A DNA stretch of 64,000 nt from Sphingobacterium bambusae (GCF_033955345.1 NZ_CP138332.1:5456001-5520000), one strand, 5' to 3'; numbered from the stretch's first letter, positions 39,101-48,024 are shown. Made by a program: numbers and translations. The notes: a model not told the origin generated them from the sequence alone.

Positions 39101-39317
39101 TTAATTGGAAATAATCAATTCGGACACTATCTCCTTCCCCATAATATTCTGACACGTCAATTACATACTCTCCCTCCTTCTCTACTTCACGTGACCCTTC
39201 TATTACTACCGACTGTAATGAGGTATTCGGATAGATAAGTTTCAAACAGCGCCTAGCTGCCCATCTATAGTGAAATACATCCCCTGCACGTGAGTATGCT
39301 ACTAATTCATTTGACAT
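33075..39317 (-). CDS. giant STAND NTPase with N-terminal Cap4-like nuclease domain (Avs-like)
   Basis: The 2080-aa protein begins with a nuclease-like domain (about residues 1-180) in which E40, D54 and Q71-x-K73 ('IDYFQLKHT') form the E/D/QxK pattern of the Cap4/DUF4297 restriction-type fold. A P-loop NTPase follows with Walker A 'IIIHASGGIGKSVFCRYFSK' (about residues 263-282) and Walker B 'LFILIDAADNAE' (about 370), then a winged-helix-like segment and some 1500 residues of helical repeats. This order (nuclease, STAND NTPase, repeat sensor) is that of Avs-type anti-phage proteins, which cut DNA after sensing a phage protein. Which Avs type it belongs to, if any, cannot be settled here. The overlapping 241-aa gene is downstream. 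Confidence 0.8.
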   Translation of the reverse strand: MSNELVAYSRAGDVFHYRWAARRCLKLIYPNTSLQSVVIEGSREVEKEGEYVIDVSEYYGEGDSVRIDYFQLKHTTVQFDKPFTLSDLEATISGFSKRFKQHLNERANATVKFFLVSNRPVEKSVKDNIQSLSIGEPVNKRFQTTIEHYTDLTDQELCAFCKLLEFNDSEGDYMSQKNNLHRELSQLMVSTVDNEKIESLVSLVQEKVLPNSTHIIYPEDILKRFGISSKKDLFPAPPIWEQEESFIERRQQAELISKINDSDSPIIIHASGGIGKSVFCRYFSKQVEVGSLAVAYDCFGAGSYRSRSSPRHRHRDALIQIVNELAVIGLCDPVLVGDTSLDSDIMRTFLNRITVALDNLRKSNKSAKLFILIDAADNAEMAAEEFRQSCFAAELLQENFPLGCQLILLCRSERIGLLKPSSKIVQLELASFSEAETLQFLRSVFPDSTDKDGAEFHRLTSANPRVQANALSAGHKTVTELLNHLGPLGMTVEEQIGVQLQTAVSKIKDFLPENYQVDTQAICIGLASLPPHVPIEILAKVAGVSTAAIRSFVSEIGRSLWLSDYSVQFRDEPTETWFKDTFLVGEDVYKTFIDTLEPLADEYVYVAEVLPHLYLKAAQYEKLIRIALSDDYLPKTNPIDARNVRLYRLQFAFQAALRSAQYKDAINIAIRGGEEAAGNQRQLDLFKSNIDLLVVLQDKQKVQDIAFRRKLKGNWTGSENLYTASLLSGVEDYKGEARGYLRAAENWFNIFIEEGKKNKRTYHQNEIEEVDMSEMTFVYFNIYGTKGCLDFLDRFKYKEYAFGRMKNLASRLIDLGRFEEIDKILEGAAGKPYYILAVVDELHKVGKLPKTSVIKSTLGLLSRKKLVVKPPDVLRYDGITTSIVSFVETCVHGGLNEQKIIKALNNYIPELMSVMVYSSNQNYERHNFLRALALRMLLNGSAEVDVLELLPEDSKSERKLAKDDLKEAKEIVGGLLPWYLLRARLLAGQIGDLLEECVIATKVSQESLASRHRSYDTLPAEITSLKVSLMVFYAQASCSDLTYFYEKYIKGGNSLDLYAHIDFVRTASRAKHLLGFKQAIEESAYGRIQSLERTSPDEVANHYIDMSRAVLNTAKDDASVYFDEAVRVVSKFGDEIIKRWEAVVALAKHVCTGGLGNDQLAYRFIRCAEIVGDYVSKEKYWDRDETVAICTRISQPVGIAALSRWRDRDVGRFNLQLNAMLVELLESKKIYPSVAWSLTKMLSDHNITFMLSICLEHESDKVIRAQIFEDAIELLQKDGTLEQCSKEIEMLANKYEISTSGLDEILTYYNSKDYRDYRVKEGGYSQRQNEAVEKIDWHAVFGSLNLVDADQFRIALRRWEMVVEHRYVDYKYFWKELIARVSESQMGLLTDAVLQSDVNRYEIYVFFAALPDTWKNKISYKKDWDNRVKQLGRKYAVALCNPYSYDAFIEQFKFSKKETNILNDGVFEGLEDGAQFSDSNTYFGFAGLAVPKVSASEAESILDYALSRFELHIESDFGDGEWKESLQTSDDINVNIAGFVWSALGSPRSVERWNAVHVLRQLASFGHKEILLELINWMEKGKVEAFGSSKFPFYDRHAKQYLLIALAKISKEHPKLLIAHKSIFLRYGISEQHVIIRRFALEIVSNLGNAIDGVYNGDDLKLVNSLKLSKKATRKVAYQEVVDSYWHTDVRKDKKVHNFHFGWDFNRYWFEPLGRVFGISSEQVADIAGELLVEEWGFEKDNAYDKDPRVGILERYDREISHSHGSYPKTDNLNFYLSYHAMMVVAGRLYENMPLVSKRGSYYEGWDYWLSRHLLTDNNGNWLADFKDPVPYRRPAWVYTSREPNWKTEISEDYMDNLLKIKRDGENWLRIWGGWQEIGSGKHESVSVRSGLVSKGNSNALLRALQTCSDPYDYKIPDYQERDMEIDDNSFVLKGWIVDEQISTKLDEHDPYADNVDYPPFQIGKDIVIKMKLVTRDDGRKWHSRSSQSISLQMQMWSSFRQDIDKYPDQDGKCLKASVLFLKSLCLTFDCELLIDLQVRRKIDRSYENDKYESEKVKVKLYILTSDGELRSADENGRIR

Positions 39318-39602
39318 TTCGAAAATTTATGAGTACAATAAATTGATTGCATTAATCTAAGAAAAGTTATTAAACATAGGAAATTGATTTATATATTTAG
39401 ATTGATTTATCGTACTATCTGCTACTTTACTTACACTAAACCACCTTAAATGAATTATTATCCAACATTAGCCTCACTTTATCTTCGCAGTATCGCACAA
39501 TCGATAATGACATCTCCTTCTTTAGTGGCATCCAAAACGATACTTCTCTCATAAAAAAGCACAAGCGCAGTTATAAATTATCAATAATAAAACAAAAACA
39601 AC

Positions 39603-41150
39603 ATGGAGGAATTTGATACACTGATAGCACTTGGAAATATCGGTATTTACCTTTCTTGCGAAGTCACTGAGATTTTCGTAATTAGAAAAGGCGACCTAAA
39701 TGTTTCAAACCTTTATACCCTAGTCGTATTCCAAGAAAAAAGTGTAACAAGCACCGATAGCAATTATCTAGGTGACAGGATTAAATTCGACAAGCAAATT
39801 CAGGTAGGAATTATGCAGTATGAGCTAACAATCCCTGATGCAAGAAACAAATTCGAGAATCTATACAACGGTAAAGGATGGGATAAGAAGATGCACAACA
39901 TCAAGCTAAGAAGTCTGCCGAAACAATTTGTCCCCGTAACCGATGGTACGCCATTAAATAAAATACTTAAAAATAACATCGATAACGGTAGTTATGTCTT
40001 GGAATTCTTTGACGAAGAAAAAAGCACCAATAATCCAATACTAGACTACGCCTCAAGAGAAAAATTCGACGATCTATGTTCGGCAATAGCAGAGCAACTC
40101 CCAATTTTCCTTACGGGTCTACCTGACAGGATAGGAAGCGTAATGTTTCAATTCCCTATCACGATCGCAGATATTTCCTCTAGAGCGTTGAAAAGTTGGG
40201 CTGGAACTAAAATTTCCTTTGCATGGCATCCGGCATTAACAACAATACCGGACTGCCAGATCACCGTAACTGAGACACTCGACAATAACATCATAGGTTA
40301 CAAAACTGAAGATTACAACAAATTGGATTCGCAGGATCTAATATCGGGTAGCCTTAATGGTAAAACCCAAATTGTAGTAACAAGGACCAACCCCACCCTA
40401 ATATTAAGTACATTCTATGGCAACTACCTTAGGGGAATTAATTTCGGTATGAACATTGCCAATCACGAGCCTCGCATCTTCAATTTAAACGGACAAATAC
40501 AATCCGTGCAAGTTAAGTCATCTGAAGTACCGAGACCTGCAAAAGTAAAAGAATTCGATGACCTTATCCGTAATCGTCTTTACAATGCTGAGCGTAGACG
40601 CTTAGAAAGTACTCTTCAATTTAAGCAATATGGCCGAAACGCAACCACCCATCAAGAAGGACTGGCAGATATCAGAAAACTTATAGAAAATAACGATCGA
40701 AATGGCGTATACCTATGGGATCCATTTCTATCTTCCCAAGACCTTCTTAATACTTTATTCTATTCTCCGACAGCCGAGACACCGCTACGGGCGATAACAG
40801 CATTAAATTCAGTTAAAAGTAGTAAAAAATCGTCCGAAACAAAACTACAAACGTTAGCTCGCTTTAAAAAGGAACTTAATGATTCGAACTCCAATAATCA
40901 TGGGCTTGATTTAGAGTTTAGGTGCAAAATAGACCAGCATGGCTGGGCGTTTCATGATCGCTTTCTTATATTTCCAGGATCAGATCAAATGGTAGCAAAG
41001 GCATACTCACTAGGCACCTCAATAAATAGCTTCGGAAAAGAACATCATATCTTACAAGAGGTTACCAACCCGCAACGCATCGTTGATGCCTTTGAGGAAT
41101 TATGGGACAAATTAAACAGCAGTAGATGCCTTATATGGAAATCACTATAG
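39603..41150 (+). CDS. VPA1262-like protein with PLD-like C-terminal half
   Basis: The 515-aa protein has an N-terminal half of about 330 residues ('NIGIYLSCEVTEIFVIRKGD', 'LVVFQEKS') that recalls the VPA1262 family, named from memory. The C-terminal half looks like a phospholipase-D-type nuclease: 'GVYLWDPFLSSQDLLNTLF' starts the fold, and H451-D-R453-FLIF followed by 'SLGTSINSFGKEHHIL' is a variant HKD motif with Arg in place of Lys. Only one such motif is seen, so a dimer would be needed for activity. It is divergent from the STAND gene (285-base gap) and overlaps the next gene by 25 bases, forming a two-gene unit. Confidence 0.6.
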   Translation: MEEFDTLIALGNIGIYLSCEVTEIFVIRKGDLNVSNLYTLVVFQEKSVTSTDSNYLGDRIKFDKQIQVGIMQYELTIPDARNKFENLYNGKGWDKKMHNIKLRSLPKQFVPVTDGTPLNKILKNNIDNGSYVLEFFDEEKSTNNPILDYASREKFDDLCSAIAEQLPIFLTGLPDRIGSVMFQFPITIADISSRALKSWAGTKISFAWHPALTTIPDCQITVTETLDNNIIGYKTEDYNKLDSQDLISGSLNGKTQIVVTRTNPTLILSTFYGNYLRGINFGMNIANHEPRIFNLNGQIQSVQVKSSEVPRPAKVKEFDDLIRNRLYNAERRRLESTLQFKQYGRNATTHQEGLADIRKLIENNDRNGVYLWDPFLSSQDLLNTLFYSPTAETPLRAITALNSVKSSKKSSETKLQTLARFKKELNDSNSNNHGLDLEFRCKIDQHGWAFHDRFLIFPGSDQMVAKAYSLGTSINSFGKEHHILQEVTNPQRIVDAFEELWDKLNSSRCLIWKSL

Positions 41151-42631
41151 AAACTATACAGGAAGCCCGTTTATTAGGGATTACGAAAGAGTACAACCCT
41201 TACGTTAAAAGATTCAAAACTTGGCACAGCTTGGTAGTGGACGACTTGGTATTGGGCAAAATAAAAAAAAACACAGAGGCTCTATACACTGAGATTACTC
41301 GTCTAAAAGCACAACTGGCCACGCCACCGAATCGACAACGAACACACGCTCTAAAAAGACTTGCGACAATTATAAACTTTCAAAAAGCTGAATTGTCAAA
41401 GGCAATCCTTACAAATAATATTAACCATTTACTAATATTCTTAGAGACACATAGATACTTTGAAACACCGTATGAAAACTACTTAACCGACATTACTTTT
41501 AGTCCAGCTCAGCTGACCGAACTCGCTAAAACTCTACTCCCCTTGCTTGCAAGGTTCGGCATCGAATTAAAAAAAGGATCGTATGCTAGGTACCACGAGC
41601 AAAGTGAGTTGGAAGCCTATAATCAAGGAATTATAAACTTTAACATCGATAAAGTCTATACGTTAATAAATAGCGTGGAAAACTCAAAAGGAATACATTT
41701 GCCTTTCCGTCTCAGATCTCTGCTTCGCTTCCTCTTTGTAATAGACATTAATATCTTCCGCCAGTACATTGACGGCCTCAAAACTCCTATTAATTATGTA
41801 GCGGCGCTTGAATGGATGAGCGCCCAACAGCTGGCTACATTTTTTAAGGGACATACCTCTGCTAAAAAATGGCTTTTATTTGAAGGTATACGCCAGCTGG
41901 TAGCTAGAAAATCCAGTGTCGACAGTTTACTGACGGCGAAATATCTTTTAATCAAGCTCTACGATCAGGACAAAAACTTTTTCATACAGATCTGTAACTA
42001 CGAAAATAGAAGTCCGTCATTTAATCAAATATTAGGCAGCTGTCTAGCAATCATCCCTACGCTTACACCAGACCTAATAAATCAATTATTTAAAATAGGT
42101 CAATACACCTTTTTTGTAAAGAATAAAGATTTATTGCTCGACGCTTTCCTTAATGATGCGAGTGATGACAGAATTGAAATATTACTGTACTGTATTCATA
42201 AAAAATGGTTAGCTTACCTAGACAGCTTACCTCAGGAGATAGATTTCAATGTATTGCATCCAGTCCTAACAGATTACGCAAATTACGTTGTTAAATATCT
42301 ATGCAGGTCTTGCACAATAGATGAGACAAAGAAACTATGGGACGAAGCTTATTTTAAAATTGAAAATATCGACTCCAAATGGCATCGAACTCAGCCTAGC
42401 CGCTTAACATATTTTATGATCTTATTCGGCAAGCTTTATCTATATACACTGTCCCTGATTGATAGTGAGCATATCGATACAATGAAGAACAAATTCTTAA
42501 AACTTCTAAATAACAGTATTTTTATGAGCCGATATGGGGAAGAATCTGTTACCGCAAACCTAATTTCCGTAAGCCTGGTCATCGCTCATATCAAAGATCT
42601 GCTAAAAATTAAAGCCGAAGAAGCTAAATAA
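41126..42631 (+). CDS. 501-aa helical protein of unknown family, coupled to the PLD-like gene
   Basis: The frame opens inside the end of the preceding gene (25-base overlap; an ATG at 41135 would leave 16). The product is soluble and almost wholly helical, with Leu/Lys/Asn-rich segments such as 'LLPLLARFGIELKKGSYARY' and 'FRLRSLLRFLFVIDINIFRQ'. No signal peptide, membrane segment, P-loop or nuclease motif is seen, and I do not recognise the family. Helical-repeat partners of this kind often act as sensors or scaffolds in defence pairs, which is inference from context. Base composition is AT-rich like its neighbours. Confidence 0.75.
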   Translation: MPYMEITIETIQEARLLGITKEYNPYVKRFKTWHSLVVDDLVLGKIKKNTEALYTEITRLKAQLATPPNRQRTHALKRLATIINFQKAELSKAILTNNINHLLIFLETHRYFETPYENYLTDITFSPAQLTELAKTLLPLLARFGIELKKGSYARYHEQSELEAYNQGIINFNIDKVYTLINSVENSKGIHLPFRLRSLLRFLFVIDINIFRQYIDGLKTPINYVAALEWMSAQQLATFFKGHTSAKKWLLFEGIRQLVARKSSVDSLLTAKYLLIKLYDQDKNFFIQICNYENRSPSFNQILGSCLAIIPTLTPDLINQLFKIGQYTFFVKNKDLLLDAFLNDASDDRIEILLYCIHKKWLAYLDSLPQEIDFNVLHPVLTDYANYVVKYLCRSCTIDETKKLWDEAYFKIENIDSKWHRTQPSRLTYFMILFGKLYLYTLSLIDSEHIDTMKNKFLKLLNNSIFMSRYGEESVTANLISVSLVIAHIKDLLKIKAEEAK

Positions 42632-42818
42632 CAAGCATAGCGATTGTGAAGATGAGAACAACACAGAAATACATTTTTTAATTGAGTATTTTAAAACAAC
42701 AAACGTTTGTTAGTAACAACAACGCATAAGTCAATTAACAGCAACGAATCCGTAGTAGAGCATGACAGACACTTTAATGACCTATGCTATTTTTTAAAAA
42801 ATTGTTAAGGTAGTAAGT

Positions 42819-45800
42819 CTAAAAGTTGTGTAGTTCAAGAAATTTGAGCATCAGTCTTTTTAGAAAAGAAAATAAAGCTGCATTACCTCTATACAGCTTC
42901 ATAATCCTTTCATAGCTATCCACAACTTCATCAACAGTTCTTTCAGCAAATACAGAAGAGAGACTAAACAAAGCTATATCTTGATTTTTTTGATCGTCGA
43001 TATTATCTAAATTAATTAACAGATCAAAAAAATTGAACACGGTATGAATGACACTTTCGCTCGTAGAAACCCTTCCTGCGAGCACTTTAGACAACTCCAT
43101 AAATCTGTTTGATACGTGATACCCTTCTGACTTAAGGCAGTACAATAGTGTATGTTCATTGACAGAAATAAAACTATATTGAAGCTCAAGTAGACTAATC
43201 AAACTTTCATGGTATGTATCGTCTTCAATAAGTTCATGTTCTTTTAGGTGCTTAAGCAGCGGAACAATCCAGCAACCAATTTCCTCCCCACACAAATTTA
43301 AGATTTGACTTCTAAACGCAACATCATCAGATAAAAGCAGTGATCCTTTTTGGTGAGCTAACAATACGGCATCATAAAAAGATCGTCCATGCTTCTTGTA
43401 TACTCTAATTTTGTCATTATTGTTAACTGCTAAAGTATCTGGATTTTCAATACAAACATATTTTCGTAGAGCAATCAATATTGGAGAGGAATCTAGCGTC
43501 TCGCCATCTTTTATGTTATATATGTTCTGTTGTAAATAATCATAAATTACTTCGTACGTGCTAGGGGTTATCGTTAAGGTACATAAATTTGAGCTAACAG
43601 TGTCCAATAAATTCAACTCTAACAAAGTAAACACCCCGCATATATCTAGAACCAAACCATTTCTTAGTTTATTTTTATCCAACATGTTGTGATCAGTAAC
43701 GGTCGCATGGGAAGCCAATAATTTATGTCCTTGTACTCTTATCCGATGCCGAATACTAATGGGGTTATCATTTAGTATTGAAGAAATACCTCCTATTCCT
43801 ATCTCCCCTGCCCTGTAGTAATCAAGTATGATAGAAAACGGGGTCCCCTTACCCTCTGCCCTGGAAAGTCCAATAGTATTTAGAATGTTACTCAATTCCT
43901 CAATTTGAAAAGATTTTACCGACCCCTCCCTTTTAAAAACTCCATTTGCATTGGCAAAGCATTGGTCAAACTGGTGTTTGTATTTACTGACTATAGATTC
44001 CATAATCCACTTCTTTTTCATAAAGGCACTTTCTAAAGTAACCTCAAAACTAACTTCTTTCCCCGCTAAGTGTACAAATAAGTTATCGTCAGTTGACACT
44101 TCGCTTCTCGACTTAATTAATTCGTAAGATGGTCGATTTTCAAAAAGAAGATTAATTCTTTCGTTAGCACCATCATAAAGAACTACATACGTGTCCTCTT
44201 CGACAATTGTGGGAATGTTTAAATAAGAAAGCACATCAAATTTAAACCAGAATGTCAAATACAAATCGTTTGATTGCGGGCTGTTCTGCCTGCGATGGTT
44301 TTCATACAAAATGTCAATAGATTTCGTTATTCGACCTCGGTATGCTAAAATTGTCAAATACTCCTGGAGATCTTCTTTCTCCAATGCTAGGTAATCGAAC
44401 TCGAAATCTAAATATTGATCAAGTAGCTCATAGTTTTGCGTTTTAAAATGTAATGTAATAACAAACAATCGTACATCAATTCGGTCAGGATAAACCATTA
44501 AATATTGCTCGGCTACAGATATCGCCTTTTCAAATTGGTAGTTTAAGGTATAAAGATTACATTCCATTAGCGAGTGCTTGGAATGTATCCCTTTATTCTC
44601 CCTTAGTCCGCTTAATAACTCCACTAATTTGAAAGTATCGCCATTTTTTTCAACTAAACGCAGCAAATGATCGGTTATTGGATCATAGTCTAAGGTTAAC
44701 ACTCTCTTTTCCAAGAGAGCAATCGCTTTATCATAAGCCTTAGTTTCTTCGAACAATTCTACCAGTTGATAGATTAAACTAAATCTAGTTTGGTCATTGA
44801 CCTGCGACTCGCATTCAGAGAGTAAGTTCAAATAATCGTCGGACTGTAGATAAATCAAGATCCTTATCTCAATAATTCTAAAATCCAAACCATCAAATTC
44901 CTTAATTTTCGTTTGCCAATAAATTAATTTATCGATATCTTGGTTTTTAATATATCTGTCGACTAGAAAATTGGTTGCTTGGTTTACAAATACGCTACCT
45001 TCTCTTTCTATGAGGTTTTGATAGTATCTCTCTAATAAATCGACCCTATTCGCTTGTGAGGTTATTTCGGTGAGCATGAGAGCATCTTCCATTTCACCGT
45101 ACAACAAGAAGTGTTTATCCAGCGTTGCAATTGCGCCATCAAAATCCATTAACGAGTAATGAATCATAGCTTTTAGCCTATAAAATTTCTGTTGTTCAAG
45201 AGGATACTCAGATGCTAGTTCCTCCAAAATAACTAACGCATCGGATTCTTTACGAAGAAGATACAGCAAAGTTACCTCTGCCTGCTTCAAAAAAAGCTTA
45301 CTTTCGGTAACATCTTTATCAGAACTAAGCAAGTCGTAAATTAACCCGAAGAGATAATCTATTTCTTTAATTAGGTCACTGTTAACACTTCGAAGGTTAT
45401 ATATCCTATAATCTAATTGGTACCTATGGAGTACACTTTCGATATAGGTCACTTTAATACTATCGTCTTCAGGAGATAAAGCGAAAGCCTCTTGAATAAT
45501 TTTATAATAACTATCGAAATCATGCTGATCTCTGTATACAAGTGCAATAGCTCTTTTGACTTTTGGTTCCTCAACAAATCTTCCAGGAATCTGTTTAAGA
45601 ATTTCATCAAGACCATGAATACCCTTTTTTATAATGATATATACTTCCCAAATATCAGAATGCTGTTGACCAAACGAAAGTACAGCCTTTTCAATCAACT
45701 TGTCCGCTTCGGAGCATTGGTTTCGATTATGCAGAACTTGAGCATAATTACATAAAGCTGCATAATTTTCAGGATTCAAATCGAAAGCTTTTTTAAAGTA

Positions 45801-46490
45801 TTGGTGGGCTTCATCCTTTTTTCCAAGTTCAAAATGACAGTGGCCGATATTCGTTAGGATGGCAGATTTGTGATCAACAGATTTAATTACATGAAAATTC
45901 TTTTCCAAAATAATCAGTGCATCCAAAGCTAACGTAAATTGCTTGCCTTCTATAAATGCATTTGCGAAGTTAATCTGCTCCTTCACCAAAGGACTATCGT
46001 CATTTAAAGCTTTTATAGCCGCTAAAATTACAGTGGCCTGCTGGTTTGATTGCTCTTTAAAATCAACAAAAGAATTAAACATCTCACTTTGAACAGGTGT
46101 CATGACCGTTCTAAGCAGACTATCGTAGATCTTAAAAAACTCATCCAGGATAGTATCTTGTCTGTCTACCATCGCATTATTAACATGCCATACAAAAGGG
46201 GCCTTGTCTTTATTCTGTATATAGCTATTTTTAAAAACAAGAAAAGAATCTTCTCGCATTAAAAGATTGGAAAGTGCAATTTGGTTAAATCTAACTTCAA
46301 AAAGTAGCAACGTATGTATGTAAAGCGATTTCTCCTCATCTTTCGGCTTCTCGATATCATAAAGTGCTAAAAATTTATGAAATTCGTTTATATCCTTAAG
46401 TTTTTGGTATCCGAGGCTCGTAGCGGCCTTTAGTACGTCAGTGACAAATGGCAGTGCTAATAGCCCCAAAATTGTTTTGATCATAGTCAA
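42819..46490 (-). CDS. TPR protein with C-terminal PIN-like nuclease domain
   Basis: The 1223-aa protein has a hydrophobic N-terminal segment ('MIKTILGLLALPFVTDVLKA'). Tetratricopeptide repeats run through most of the first 750 residues, clearest at about 210-275 ('AILTNIGHCHFELGKKDEAH', 'YFKKAFDLNPENYAALCNYA'). A small beta domain near 810-850 ('LAGKEVSFEVTL...IVSKYKHQF') recalls a GreA/B C-terminal fold. A PIN-like region lies at about 945-1075, with an Asp in 'LVLDICGVFTLLEL' and the Asp-rich 'SFYDAVLLAHQKGSLLLSDD'. PIN domains are RNases. The setting between defence genes suggests a TPR-sensing RNase, but the PIN call rests on motif pattern only. Confidence 0.6.
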   Translation of the reverse strand: MTMIKTILGLLALPFVTDVLKAATSLGYQKLKDINEFHKFLALYDIEKPKDEEKSLYIHTLLLFEVRFNQIALSNLLMREDSFLVFKNSYIQNKDKAPFVWHVNNAMVDRQDTILDEFFKIYDSLLRTVMTPVQSEMFNSFVDFKEQSNQQATVILAAIKALNDDSPLVKEQINFANAFIEGKQFTLALDALIILEKNFHVIKSVDHKSAILTNIGHCHFELGKKDEAHQYFKKAFDLNPENYAALCNYAQVLHNRNQCSEADKLIEKAVLSFGQQHSDIWEVYIIIKKGIHGLDEILKQIPGRFVEEPKVKRAIALVYRDQHDFDSYYKIIQEAFALSPEDDSIKVTYIESVLHRYQLDYRIYNLRSVNSDLIKEIDYLFGLIYDLLSSDKDVTESKLFLKQAEVTLLYLLRKESDALVILEELASEYPLEQQKFYRLKAMIHYSLMDFDGAIATLDKHFLLYGEMEDALMLTEITSQANRVDLLERYYQNLIEREGSVFVNQATNFLVDRYIKNQDIDKLIYWQTKIKEFDGLDFRIIEIRILIYLQSDDYLNLLSECESQVNDQTRFSLIYQLVELFEETKAYDKAIALLEKRVLTLDYDPITDHLLRLVEKNGDTFKLVELLSGLRENKGIHSKHSLMECNLYTLNYQFEKAISVAEQYLMVYPDRIDVRLFVITLHFKTQNYELLDQYLDFEFDYLALEKEDLQEYLTILAYRGRITKSIDILYENHRRQNSPQSNDLYLTFWFKFDVLSYLNIPTIVEEDTYVVLYDGANERINLLFENRPSYELIKSRSEVSTDDNLFVHLAGKEVSFEVTLESAFMKKKWIMESIVSKYKHQFDQCFANANGVFKREGSVKSFQIEELSNILNTIGLSRAEGKGTPFSIILDYYRAGEIGIGGISSILNDNPISIRHRIRVQGHKLLASHATVTDHNMLDKNKLRNGLVLDICGVFTLLELNLLDTVSSNLCTLTITPSTYEVIYDYLQQNIYNIKDGETLDSSPILIALRKYVCIENPDTLAVNNNDKIRVYKKHGRSFYDAVLLAHQKGSLLLSDDVAFRSQILNLCGEEIGCWIVPLLKHLKEHELIEDDTYHESLISLLELQYSFISVNEHTLLYCLKSEGYHVSNRFMELSKVLAGRVSTSESVIHTVFNFFDLLINLDNIDDQKNQDIALFSLSSVFAERTVDEVVDSYERIMKLYRGNAALFSFLKRLMLKFLELHNF

Positions 46491-47078
46491 TTCGTAGAAA
46501 GAACAAAAATACGCAAAAGCTATCGAAAAGATTTAATTTTCAAACCTTCAAAAGCACCATTGAACCTTCTTTTTTTCGTAGCTGAAGTTTTTATTTTTAG
46601 GTTGTTGCATTGAAAATTTCGAAAATGAGCGGACAGAATCATTTTTATTTGCAAGCTTGGATCCAATAAAGTCGTTGATACATATACAAACACAATAATT
46701 ACTAAAAAAACCGAAAGTAGATAGTTTAAAATTAGCAAAATACATTAAAATAGTACAATGAAAAATAACGCAACATGACTTCTCAATTGGTATTTTTTTA
46801 TGATTTATATTCGTTCATAACAGCTGTTAATTAACAAAACAACAATTAAGAACAGTCAAAAAAAAATGATTAACATCGGCAAAACAAATATTACATGAAG
46901 TGGAAACACTTCCTTCGGCCGTACCTTAATCTACAAACTACAAAGGGTAGATGAAAATAGTCCAACCTCTTAATGAAGACCGGCATTTTAATTTATGTCA
47001 TTTTATTCTTATCTTTTTACATTAATTATCTACTTTGTTAATTTACACAAAATGGATACAAATCCTAAATAACGTATT
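46491..47078. other. 588-base AT-rich gap between divergent genes
   Basis: This is very AT-rich DNA with no credible gene. Two overlapping short frames on the minus strand (46520-46745) have no recognisable features. It must contain the promoters of the TPR-PIN gene (minus) and the DUF4238 gene (plus). Confidence 0.5.
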
Positions 47079-48017
47079 ATGAAACCTAGTAACCCAACAA
47101 AACATCATTATGTTCCAAGAGTTTATCTAAAGCGCTTTGCTGATGAGAATAGTGAGTTTTTTCAATTCAGTAAACAATACAAAACGATTTCACAAAAACA
47201 TATCTCTAAGGTTGGCTATAAACATGATTATTTCAAAATTCAACGAGAAGAAACAAAGCTTATCAATAGCATACAAGATGAATATTATATTGAAAAGAAC
47301 GGTTTCACCCAACAGGAAAACAATTTCAATAAATTAGCGAGCCTCGTATCGCAAAAACTTCAAATCTCTTTTGAGATGAGAAAAATCGAGGTAGAAATAC
47401 TTTTACAAACTATTATTACCATAAAAAGACGAAACCCAAGTACACGTCAACAACTAACCGATAATTTGAAAAAGGAAGCTGCATCAGGCACTTTTGAAAG
47501 AATCTTTGAACCATTCAGAGAATTAGCTCAAAAGGTTGATAATGCCGATCCCATGATTTATCTAAACAAGGAAAAGAATGAGTTTATTAATGACCCAAGT
47601 AAATCTGACGATCTCTATCTCAGCTCGTTCATTGATCAGTCCAAAGTCGTAAGAGAAATCACAAAAACTTTTTTTCAATCCGCCATTCAAATATATCATG
47701 CTCCCGAAGACAGTCAATTCGTCACCAGTGACAATCCAGGATTTTTTGTTAGTGGAAACGAAATTATCAATTTTGGCGGTTTAGGCGGATCATATCTGTT
47801 CGCATTTCCAATCAGCCCAGAAACATGTCTAATCATTGACAGCGACGAGTCAGGATATCCTTCGATTCATCATACAACGATAATCCCAAAAGTTTGTACA
47901 AAAAAACAGGTCGATTATATAAACTATGCAACTACACTTATTGCAAACGGCAACGTTTTCGTTAAAGACCGTCAGTATGCTGAACAGGTCAAAAGTCAAT
48001 CCAGAACAAATCAATAG
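47079..48017 (+). CDS. DUF4238 protein
   Basis: The 312-aa protein opens with the signature of DUF4238, 'KHHYVPRVYLKRFADENSEF'. It continues with 'QIYHAPEDSQFVTSDNPGFF' and 'YLFAFPISPETCLIIDSDES' in the second half, as is usual for the family. The biochemical role of DUF4238 is not known; family members are frequent in defence and mobile islands. It is the last intact gene of the island, its stop codon touching the relic recombinase on the other strand. Confidence 0.85.
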   Translation: MKPSNPTKHHYVPRVYLKRFADENSEFFQFSKQYKTISQKHISKVGYKHDYFKIQREETKLINSIQDEYYIEKNGFTQQENNFNKLASLVSQKLQISFEMRKIEVEILLQTIITIKRRNPSTRQQLTDNLKKEAASGTFERIFEPFRELAQKVDNADPMIYLNKEKNEFINDPSKSDDLYLSSFIDQSKVVREITKTFFQSAIQIYHAPEDSQFVTSDNPGFFVSGNEIINFGGLGGSYLFAFPISPETCLIIDSDESGYPSIHHTTIIPKVCTKKQVDYINYATTLIANGNVFVKDRQYAEQVKSQSRTNQ

Positions 48018-48024
48018 CCATTAA

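Noticed and set aside
46520..46745. Two overlapping short minus-strand frames upstream of the TPR-PIN gene
   Set aside because: They overlap each other, lie in very AT-rich DNA and show no conserved features.
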